Source: an uncultured Bacilli bacterium
GTDB taxonomy: Bacteria; Bacillota_I; Bacilli_A; RF39; UBA660
Direction of reading: 5' to 3'
NCBI GenBank assembly: GCA_947626445.1
Contig: CANQSC010000030.1
Location: 1 to 13,249, forward strand
Length of the DNA stretch: 13,249 bases
Numbering within the stretch: the stretch's first letter is position 1; the number at the start of each line of letters is the position of its first letter. Below the pieces are notes generated by a model, which had not been told where the DNA came from, searched no databases, and was given only the letters and a program-made list of their open reading frames with translations. A program made the translations under genes and the position numbers. Below are positions 1 to 6,095 of the stretch, one piece after another.

Positions 1-135
1 GCTACTGTACGAATTTTAAATAATAAATTAATGGTTTTTCCTAATAATTTATTTGCTAAAATATTTAAATTTAAAACTTATCCTATGTTTAGTGCTGAAA
101 AAGAAGAAAAAACTAATGTTGAGGTTAGCTTATGA
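1..135 (+). CDS. LemA family protein, C-terminal end only
   Basis: Frame 1 is open from the first base to the TGA at 133-135 and gives the last 44 residues of a protein whose start lies outside the window. The segment carries the pattern FPNNLFAKIFKFKTYPMF, which matches the C-terminal helix region of LemA family proteins (FPNN-x-(I/L)-A-x-x-F-x-F-x-x-x-P-x-F). LemA proteins are small, N-terminally membrane-anchored helical proteins of poorly known function. The stop overlaps the start of the next gene by four bases (ATGA at 132-135), so the two are probably translationally coupled. LemA next to a DUF2207 protein is a recurrent pairing, which supports the call. Confidence 0.75.
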   Translation, partial: ATVRILNNKLMVFPNNLFAKIFKFKTYPMFSAEKEEKTNVEVSL

Positions 136-1961
136 AAAAAATTATAGTAACTTTTATTCTTTTAATAATTCCTTTTACGGTTAAAGCTTATGATTATACT
201 ATTGATAAATATGAAATATATATTAAAGTAAATGAAGATAATTCTTATGATATTACTGAAAATATAACAGCTAATTTTAATGTACAAAAACATGGTATAT
301 ATCGTTCAATTCCCTTAAAAAATGAAGTAGTAAGAGCTGATGGCAGTACTGATAAAACTTATGCTAAAGTTAAAAATGTCAGTGTTGATGCTCCATTTGA
401 AACTTCAAATGAAAGTGGTTTATATTTTATTAAAATTGGTTCAGCATATAATTATGTTACGGGATTACATACTTATATGATTAATTATACTTATGATTTA
501 TTTAGAAGTGAAAAAAATAAAAATTTTGATGAATTTTATTTTAATCTTATTGGAACTGATTGGGATACCACAATAAGTAATGTAACTTTTAATATTGAAA
601 TGCCTAAAAGTTTTGATGCAACTAAAATGGGCTTTTCTAGAGGAAGTTATGGAACAATAAATAGTAATGATATAACCTATCAAGTTGATGGCAATATTAT
701 TAAAGGAAGTTATAATGGCCTTTTATCTGCTCATGAAGCTTTAACAATTAGAATTCCCTTAGAAGAAGGTTATTTTAAGAAAAGATTTAATCTTGAAGAT
801 TTAAGTATTATCATTAGTATTGTAAGTTTAATATTATCATTTATTCTTTGGTTTATTTATGGACGTGATGAAAAAGCTATTGAAACAGTTGAATTTTATC
901 CTCCTGATAATTTAAATAGTTTAGAATTAGGATATATGTATCGTGGTAATGTTAGAGATAAAGATGTTACATCATTATTAATATATTTAGCTAATAAAGG
1001 TTATGTAAAAATTAGTGAAAGAAAAAATACTTCTTTACTTAGTAAAAATGATTTTGAAATAACTAAATTAAAAGATTATGATGGTGATAATAATTTAGAA
1101 AAAATTTTTATGGCTGGTTTATTTAAATATGGTACTACTAAAGTTACTTCAAATGATTTATATGATAATTTTTATCGAACTACGGAAAGACTAAAAGGAA
1201 AAATTATGAGTAAAGAAAATCATGACTTAATCTTTGATAAAGCTGTAGCTAAAAAAGCTAATTATAATTTATTCTTAATGATTTTAACTGTTGTTTTTAC
1301 CTTTTTACTACCTTTAGCTGTTAATGGTTATTTAATGTTTGGAATTATGCCAATTGCTTTAATATTATTTTATACACCATTTTATAAAATGATTATTAAA
1401 ACAAAATCAATATTTTTAGCTGTTTTTATTATCATTCATTCATCAATCTTTTTCTTAGGAATGATTGGAGCTATAGTCGGTATTTTTCCATATTTAATAA
1501 CAAGTTTTATCGTAGCTATAATTTGTTTAATTTTAATGGCTATAATCTATAATTTTATGCCTAAAAGAAATAAATATGGAATGGAGGTTTTAGGAAAAAT
1601 TAAAGGTTTTAAAAACTTTTTAGAAACTGTTGAAAAAGAACAGTTAGAAAAATTAGTCTTAGAAAATCCGGAATACTTTTATGAGATATTACCATATACT
1701 TATGTCTTAGATATATCTGATACTTGGATAAATAAATTTGAAGCAATTAATTTACAAGCTCCTAATTGGTATTATGGTCCGGAATTTGAATTTTATCGTT
1801 TTAATCATTTTATAACGCATACTATTAATGATACTAGAAGTTTTACCGGTGTTAAACCAAGCTCTGGTGGAAGTGGAGGATTTTCTTCTGGTGGTTCATC
1901 AAGTAGCGGAGGTGGCTTCTCTGGAGGTGGTTCTGGAGGAGGCGGAGGAGGTTCATGGTAA
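132..1961 (+). CDS. DUF2207 domain-containing membrane protein with Gly/Ser-rich tail
   Basis: 609 residues, full length for the family. A signal peptide covers residues 1 to about 19 (two Lys, hydrophobic core, VKA cleavage site). The extracytoplasmic DUF2207 domain spans about 20-215, followed by a first membrane helix at about 225-243 and a cytoplasmic part that begins with the family motif FYPPDNLNSLELGYMYRG (255-272). A cluster of hydrophobic helices lies at about 378-476. A conserved stretch GFKNFLETVEKEQLEKL (492-508) precedes a tail from 579 that is almost only Gly and Ser and ends GGGGGGSW. Such tails are typical of DUF2207 proteins, but their role is unknown. The ATG overlaps the upstream lemA stop; GAGG at 121-124 is a suitably spaced ribosome site inside lemA. 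Function is not established; a joint envelope role with LemA is inference from the shared operon. Confidence 0.85.
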   Translation: MKKIIVTFILLIIPFTVKAYDYTIDKYEIYIKVNEDNSYDITENITANFNVQKHGIYRSIPLKNEVVRADGSTDKTYAKVKNVSVDAPFETSNESGLYFIKIGSAYNYVTGLHTYMINYTYDLFRSEKNKNFDEFYFNLIGTDWDTTISNVTFNIEMPKSFDATKMGFSRGSYGTINSNDITYQVDGNIIKGSYNGLLSAHEALTIRIPLEEGYFKKRFNLEDLSIIISIVSLILSFILWFIYGRDEKAIETVEFYPPDNLNSLELGYMYRGNVRDKDVTSLLIYLANKGYVKISERKNTSLLSKNDFEITKLKDYDGDNNLEKIFMAGLFKYGTTKVTSNDLYDNFYRTTERLKGKIMSKENHDLIFDKAVAKKANYNLFLMILTVVFTFLLPLAVNGYLMFGIMPIALILFYTPFYKMIIKTKSIFLAVFIIIHSSIFFLGMIGAIVGIFPYLITSFIVAIICLILMAIIYNFMPKRNKYGMEVLGKIKGFKNFLETVEKEQLEKLVLENPEYFYEILPYTYVLDISDTWINKFEAINLQAPNWYYGPEFEFYRFNHFITHTINDTRSFTGVKPSSGGSGGFSSGGSSSSGGGFSGGGSGGGGGGSW

Positions 1962-1971
1962 CCTTCTTTTT
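1947..1971 (+). terminator. Intrinsic terminator overlapping the end of the DUF2207 gene
   Basis: GGAGGTT (1947-1953) pairs with AACCTTC (1960-1966) in a 7-bp stem with one G-U, loop CATGGT, followed directly by TTTTT (1967-1971). The 5' arm is made from the last Gly codons and the stop codon TAA (1959-1961) sits across the loop and 3' arm. It would close the lemA-DUF2207 operon, just before a new promoter. The stem is seen directly; activity is inferred. Confidence 0.6.
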
Positions 1972-1980
1972 AAAATTCTA

Positions 1981-2009
1981 TTGCGAAATAAAATAAAGTT
2001 TAGTATAAT
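1981..2009 (+). promoter_or_regulatory. Sigma-A type promoter of the WG-repeat-like gene
   Basis: TTGCGA at 1981-1986 (4 of 6 matches to the -35 consensus) and a perfect TATAAT at 2004-2009 are separated by 17 bp. Transcription would start near 2016, about 20 nt before the ATG at 2037. It follows directly on the terminator at 1947-1971, so the downstream gene is a separate unit. Confidence 0.6.
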
Positions 2010-2036
2010 AATTTTTATAGTAGGAGCGTGTTAAAA

Positions 2037-4325
2037 ATGAAAGATGAAAATGAATCTTTACACACAACTAAAGAAGTATTAAATCTAGATGAATTAACTG
2101 AATCAGCAATAAATAGTATTGAAGAAATTGTTGATGAAAATATGGCTGAAGCTGATTTACAATTTCAAGAAGAAATAGAACAACTTCATATGCCTGATGA
2201 TACCATGATTGTTGAGCCCAATGAAAAGAAAAAAGATAAGAAAGAAAACATTTTTAAAAAATTAAAAGATAAATGGCTTAAATTATCTAAGAGAAATAAA
2301 ATAATAGTTATTATTGTAAGTATTATTGTTCTTATTTTAATTGGGGTAGGAATATTCTTCTTAACAAGAAAGAAAGAAGCTCCAAAACAAGATGTTCCTG
2401 ATGTAATAGTGGAAGAAGATAATTATCGTTATGAAAATGGAGTTTTACATTTCTTAGAAGATGATGAAGAAATTGGCACTTATGAATGTGTTAATAAAGA
2501 TGAAAATAAATGTTTTGTTGCTTATTTAACTAATGATGACCAATTTGATGGTTTAAAAAAAGTTAATGATGATGGTGAAGAAATAAATACTAGAAGTAAA
2601 ATTTATAATGAACGTTTTGTCTTTGTCTTTGATAATAAAAGTGAAAATGATGATATTATCAAATTATATGATATGAAAGATAATGAAGTTAAAGAAGAAT
2701 TTTTATTAGTTAAAGCTTATGATTTTGTTGATGATGTAGTTATTCTAAAAAATATGGATAATAAATATGGCTTGGTTACATTTAGTGATGATGAAGCTAA
2801 AACAACTATAAATTATGATTATGATTATTTAGGTATTTTAGAAGATGATAAAGATTTAGAAAGATTAGTAGCTAAAAAAGATGGCAGTTTCTATTTAGTT
2901 AATAAAGGTAATGAAATACTTACTAATGCGATGTCAGATCCAATTGTTGGAGCTAATAAAGAACATTTAAAAATCAAAAATGTTGAAAATCAATATACTG
3001 TCTTAGATTATCATGGTAAAGAAGTAGGTAAAGGAGATTTTGCTTTATTACTTGACAAATATGTTATATTTGCTAGAGAAATGCAATTATATGTTACTGA
3101 TTATGATAAACATCCAATGAATTTAGATGGTATTGCTATTAAAAATAATACTTTTAATCCAATTGCAACATATAAAGATAAAAAATTAATTAAAACTGAA
3201 AAATCATTTGATGCTGAAATATATGATAAAAATTTAATCTTAACAATATATGAAGATGATATTGATGATTTAGAAACTATTACCCTTAATTTAGCCGATG
3301 GAATATTTTCTTCATCATTACCATTTATGAATTATTTAAATGGTAAACTATATATCTATAGTGATGAGCAAAAAGAAAATTTATTAGGTTCTTATGTATG
3401 TAATAATAAAAATAATACTGAATCTAATAATCCTTCTTTAAATAATTGTACGCCGGCAACAGAATCATTACTTACAGAAAATACTGCTAATGAAAAAGAA
3501 AAACATAATAATGGTGAATTAGGAATCTTACCAATATTTTATAATCGTTATATCTTTATTAGAGATGGAAATGAATCTATTGTTTTATATGATTTAAAAG
3601 AAGGAAGTACGAAAGCTTGGTATACTAAAGTTGATGCTAAAATCTATAATAAAGCTGATAAAATAAGTAATGTTGAAAATGGACCTTTCTATTATATTGC
3701 GGAGTCTGAAAGATCTGGAAGTTATGGTCTAGCTAAAATAAGTCCTAATTCCGTAGATGTTCAATTAGAATTTAAATATAATAGTTTAAAACGTTTAGGT
3801 GATTATTATGTTATTGAAACTAATGGTAGTTATTTCTTAGCTGATGTTGGTGGAAGAGTTCTTACAACTGCTAAAAATGGTCCAATAGTTGATTATAATC
3901 GTTCTAATTTAAAATACATTAAAGATAATAAATATTATGTATCTGCTTTTGATAAAGATAGTGATGGAAATGGTTATGAATATATTGAATTATATGATAA
4001 CTATTATGCGGCAGTTAGTAGAAATGAAAAAGATAAAAAAGCTTATTTAAGTATCTGGGCATATGGAGCTGAAGAACCAGTAAATAATACAGCAGAAAAT
4101 ATTCTTCTAAATATTGATAAATATTATGGTGATGGAATAAAAGCCTTTAATATTACTTTTGATAATAAAAATATTATTGTTGAAGTAGCGAAAAATGACC
4201 ATGAATATGATGCTAAAAAAGTTATTGATACAACTAAACCATATGTTAAACCAAAAGAAGATAAAGAAGACAAAGATGATAAGGAATCTACTTCAGCAAA
4301 TACTGAAAATTCCCAAGATGAATAA
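2037..4325 (+). CDS. Membrane-anchored WG-repeat-like protein with internal duplication
   Basis: 762 residues from the ATG at 2037. AGGAG at 2022-2026 is 10 nt from this ATG but only 1 nt from an in-frame GTG at 2028, so the ATG is preferred. Residues 1-75 are acidic and probably cytoplasmic, then a very basic stretch and one membrane helix (about 89-110) ending in RKK. The remaining 650 residues would lie outside. This part is two copies of one unit, about 130-432 and 433-735. Both have a Cys pair near the start (C151/C159 and C455/C471), a YGL(V/A) WG-repeat-like strand (Y244 and Y563), a GS(F/Y)(Y/F)L segment, and a following DPIVG or GPIVD segment. The C-terminal tail is rich in Lys, Asp and Glu. 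WG repeats are poorly characterised beta-rich repeats; a surface or envelope role is inference. Flanked by its own promoter and terminator. Confidence 0.7.
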   Translation: MKDENESLHTTKEVLNLDELTESAINSIEEIVDENMAEADLQFQEEIEQLHMPDDTMIVEPNEKKKDKKENIFKKLKDKWLKLSKRNKIIVIIVSIIVLILIGVGIFFLTRKKEAPKQDVPDVIVEEDNYRYENGVLHFLEDDEEIGTYECVNKDENKCFVAYLTNDDQFDGLKKVNDDGEEINTRSKIYNERFVFVFDNKSENDDIIKLYDMKDNEVKEEFLLVKAYDFVDDVVILKNMDNKYGLVTFSDDEAKTTINYDYDYLGILEDDKDLERLVAKKDGSFYLVNKGNEILTNAMSDPIVGANKEHLKIKNVENQYTVLDYHGKEVGKGDFALLLDKYVIFAREMQLYVTDYDKHPMNLDGIAIKNNTFNPIATYKDKKLIKTEKSFDAEIYDKNLILTIYEDDIDDLETITLNLADGIFSSSLPFMNYLNGKLYIYSDEQKENLLGSYVCNNKNNTESNNPSLNNCTPATESLLTENTANEKEKHNNGELGILPIFYNRYIFIRDGNESIVLYDLKEGSTKAWYTKVDAKIYNKADKISNVENGPFYYIAESERSGSYGLAKISPNSVDVQLEFKYNSLKRLGDYYVIETNGSYFLADVGGRVLTTAKNGPIVDYNRSNLKYIKDNKYYVSAFDKDSDGNGYEYIELYDNYYAAVSRNEKDKKAYLSIWAYGAEEPVNNTAENILLNIDKYYGDGIKAFNITFDNKNIIVEVAKNDHEYDAKKVIDTTKPYVKPKEDKEDKDDKESTSANTENSQDE

Positions 4326-4413
4326 GAAAATTAATAAAACAATTTAATTCCTATTAAGCATTAAAATTAAATAATATTGTAAAATAATGTAAATTTACGT
4401 TAAATAAAAAAAT

Positions 4414-4446
4414 ATACCAAAATTGAAAATTGGTATTATTTTTTTT
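4414..4446 (+). terminator. Intrinsic terminator after the WG-repeat-like gene
   Basis: ATACCAA (4414-4420) pairs with TTGGTAT (4430-4436) around a 9-nt loop, followed by TATT and a long run of T (4439-4446). It lies about 90 nt after the stop codon at 4325. The arms share sequence with the repeat cluster that follows. Confidence 0.6.
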
Positions 4447-4519
4447 GCCAATTTTGAAAATTCGCTAGACCAATTTTGAAAATTCGTTAGCCAATTTTAA
4501 CCTAAATTTCAAAATTGGT
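4447..4519 (+). repeat. Tandem 22-bp repeat with a matching inverted copy
   Basis: The unit CCAATTTTGAAAATTCG(C/T)TAG occurs at 4448-4468 and 4470-4490 (period 22), followed by a partial third copy CCAATTTT at 4491-4498. An inverted copy, TTTCAAAATTGGT, lies at 4507-4519 and can pair over 13 bp with ACCAATTTTGAAA of copy two (4469-4481). Each full unit also contains the palindrome AATTTTGAAAATT. The cluster fills most of the gap between the terminator at 4414-4446 and the Rpn-type gene. Possible meanings are a repeat tied to the transposase or a decayed hairpin array; none is proven. Confidence 0.7.
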
Positions 4520-4574
4520 ATTTTGCTATTTATTTTTTTCTTTGCTTTAATGGATTTCAGAAAGGAGGGTTTAA

Positions 4575-5372
4575 ATGGCAAAAAAATTTCACCCATTATT
4601 TAAAGATAAATGTTTTAATCATGTTTTTAGTAAAGAAGAATATGCTCTTGATTTTATTAATGCTTTTTTTAATACTAAATATAGACATGAAGACGTACTA
4701 CTTAAAAGTGAAGATGTTTTGCCAGAAACTGAATATAACGATAAAAAGTTAAGATGTGACATTGTTGCTGAATTTAATGATGTTATACTTAATCTAGAAG
4801 CTTATTCAGTTTTTGGAAAACGAGAAGCTAATAAAAGTAAAAGCTATGCTTTTAGAATATATGGAACCCAGATTAAAAGGGGTAGCGAATATCTTCCCAA
4901 AAGAGTCATTCAAGTTAATATTTGTGGAAAAATGGCTGGTAATATAGGATTTAGTAAATATGGACTATTAGATATTGATAGAAAAATATTTGGTATATTA
5001 GATGATGATTTTATTATCTATTTTATAAATCTTGACAAAATAAAAGAAGAAGATTATAATGTAGGTGTAAATGATAAATTAAATAAATATTTTAGACTAT
5101 TTAATGCCAAAAGTATAAAAGAAATGAAAAAAATAAGTAAAGGAGATGATGTCTTAATGAGCATAACTGAATGTCTAAAGGAATTTTTAAATAATGAAGA
5201 AACTAGGAAGGATTTTGCAAGAGAAGAATGGGAAGCTAGAAAAAATCAAGCAATTGGTGTAACTAATGTTGCAAAAAAACTTTTAAAAATGAAAGCTGAT
5301 ATTAATTATATAACTGAAGCCACGGGGTTAACCGAACAAGAAGTATTAAAACTTCAAAAAACATTACAATAA
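4575..5372 (+). CDS. Rpn/PD-(D/E)XK nuclease family transposase-like protein
   Basis: 265 residues, behind a strong SD (AAAGGAGGG, 4561-4569). The N-terminus (FKDKCFNHVFSKEEYALDF, residues 9-27) matches the opening of the Rpn/PDDEXK family. The nuclease core has Asp62 in LRCDIVAE and the beta-hairpin end LNLEAY (72-77), where family members usually read (N)IE-x-Q; here the position after E75-x is Tyr77. A family-typical C-terminus follows (DFAREEWEARK, then a helix with KLLKMKADINYITEATGLTEQEV). Rpn proteins are annotated as recombination-promoting nucleases or putative transposases, and many genomes carry several. Length and reading frame are intact; whether the Tyr substitution lowers activity is open. 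The repeats just upstream and the toxin-less antitoxin just downstream suggest an accessory insertion. Confidence 0.8.
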   Translation: MAKKFHPLFKDKCFNHVFSKEEYALDFINAFFNTKYRHEDVLLKSEDVLPETEYNDKKLRCDIVAEFNDVILNLEAYSVFGKREANKSKSYAFRIYGTQIKRGSEYLPKRVIQVNICGKMAGNIGFSKYGLLDIDRKIFGILDDDFIIYFINLDKIKEEDYNVGVNDKLNKYFRLFNAKSIKEMKKISKGDDVLMSITECLKEFLNNEETRKDFAREEWEARKNQAIGVTNVAKKLLKMKADINYITEATGLTEQEVLKLQKTLQ

Positions 5373-5477
5373 TTATTGTTAGAAGCAAAATAGAAGAGTA
5401 TTTAAAGTCAAAGTTTTTAAATGGTACATACTCAAGTTTATTAAAATTTACTTGTTGCCTTTTAATATTAAACATAA

Positions 5478-5765
5478 TTAATTTTCTAAATCTTTTAAAA
5501 ATTTTTCAATATCATGATACCCTTTGTGTTTTTCAGGGTATTTTTCCATTTCTTCTGCTTCTTTTAAGGCTTTAAGTAATTTTTTATTAGGTTTATCGCT
5601 ATGTATTTCAAAAGGTATGGCTTGTTCTCTTACACTTTGACTTAAAAATACATTAATAGCAATGCTCATATTAAGTCCAAGTCTTTTAAATAATTCTTCA
5701 GCTTCTTTTTTTAAAGTGCTATCAACTCTTACATTTAAATTAGTAAAATTTAATATTTTATTCAT
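5478..5765 (-). CDS. RelB/DinJ family antitoxin, no recognisable toxin partner
   Basis: 95 residues from the ATG at 5765. An in-frame GTG at 5780 would add five residues; the ATG is preferred because NLNVRVDSTLKKEAEELFKRLGLNMSIAINVFLSQSV then sits at the usual place, close to the N-terminus. This is the ribbon-helix-helix region of RelB/DinJ antitoxins (strand NVRVD, helix KKEAEELFKRLG, helix MSIAINVFL). The PFEI motif after it is also typical, and the charged C-terminal helix would bind a RelE/YafQ-type toxin. No such toxin is visible downstream: only about 100 nt separate this stop from the convergent Rpn-type gene. It may be an orphan or the remnant of a broken pair. A promoter with an inverted repeat precedes it, which fits autoregulation. 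Confidence 0.8.
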   Translation of the reverse strand: MNKILNFTNLNVRVDSTLKKEAEELFKRLGLNMSIAINVFLSQSVREQAIPFEIHSDKPNKKLLKALKEAEEMEKYPEKHKGYHDIEKFLKDLEN

Positions 5766-5792
5766 AAAAATAACCAACACTTTCTAATAATA

Positions 5793-5821
5793 ATTTTAAT
5801 ACTGTAAAATTAAAATATCAA
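5793..5821 (-). promoter_or_regulatory. Promoter and possible operator of the RelB-like gene
   Basis: On the minus strand TTGATA (5821-5816) and TAAAAT (5798-5793) are 17 bp apart. The inverted repeat AATTTTA-6-TAAAATT (5792-5798 and 5805-5811, read on the plus strand) overlaps the -10 and the spacer and is a plausible site for the ribbon-helix-helix antitoxin. Such AT-rich repeats arise easily by chance here. Confidence 0.4.
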
Positions 5822-5856
5822 TTTAAATTAAATTAAAATTAATGAAAAATTAATAC

Positions 5857-5885
5857 TTGCATAATAAAATAATATCTTGTAAAAT
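5857..5885 (+). promoter_or_regulatory. Promoter of the T-box/valS unit
   Basis: TTGCAT (5857-5862) and TAAAAT (5880-5885) lie 17 bp apart, directly upstream of the T-box leader, giving a start near 5891. The -35 is only a partial match; position relative to the leader is the main support. Confidence 0.45.
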
Positions 5886-5890
5886 AGAAA

Positions 5891-6080
5891 ATGTAAATGA
5901 TGAACTTGAGGAGTACAAGCAAATACTTTTAATAGAGACTTTGTGGTTGGTGAAAACAAAGAAAAGTTAACTTGGAAGGTTGCAAGGGAGTTTAATCGGA
6001 TATAATCCGTTATCAAAAAAAGTTAAATTAAGGATGGTACCGTCTATAATGACTCCTTTGGTATCATCTTTTTTATTTTA
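5891..6080 (+). ncRNA. T-box leader RNA controlling valS
   Basis: A tRNA-sensing leader that reads uncharged tRNA and prevents termination. Visible parts: GATGA (5899-5903) at the base of stem I; the AGTA of the specifier-loop motif (5912-5915); the AGAGA (5934-5938) and TGGTTGGTG (5944-5952) distal elements flanked by stem CTTTG/CAAAG (5939-5943, 5957-5961); a likely specifier codon GTT (Val) at 5966-5968; hairpin CGGAT-ATA-ATCCG (5997-6009) as stem III; and the T-box AAGGATGGTACCG at 6030-6042. The TGGT (6035-6038) would pair with the ACCA end of tRNA-Val with discriminator A. The terminator stem competes with the antiterminator. The specifier assignment rests partly on the downstream gene; the rest of the T-box is clear. 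Confidence 0.92.
6033..6079 (+). terminator. T-box regulated terminator
   Basis: GATGGTACC (6033-6041) pairs with GGTATCATC (6060-6068) over 9 bp with one G-U, followed by TTTTTT (6069-6074) and further T. The 5' arm includes the T-box bulge sequence, so formation of the antiterminator excludes this stem. Confidence 0.9.
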
Positions 6081-6095
6081 GAAGGGAAGATTAAA

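Noticed and set aside
1828..2034. Open frame across the Gly-rich tail
   Set aside because: A frame-shifted reading of the Gly/Ser codons giving Val/Leu/Glu-rich sequence; it has no ribosome site of its own and overlaps the terminator and promoter.
2028..2036. GTG start at 2028 for the WG-repeat-like gene
   Set aside because: Only 1 nt from AGGAG; the ATG at 2037 has workable spacing.
4447..4519. CRISPR array
   Set aside because: The units abut with no spacers and only two are complete.
5396..5433. GAGTAT...ATACTC inverted repeat as a terminator between the Rpn gene and the antitoxin
   Set aside because: Short stem, loop of 26 nt and no T run after it.
5302..5475. 57-codon minus-strand frame after the antitoxin as a toxin gene
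   Set aside because: No SD, no RelE/YafQ motif, and half of it is the reverse of the Rpn-type gene; kept only as a possible remnant.
5828..6016. Minus-strand open frame over the T-box region
   Set aside because: The region is explained by the T-box RNA on the plus strand and the frame has no family features.
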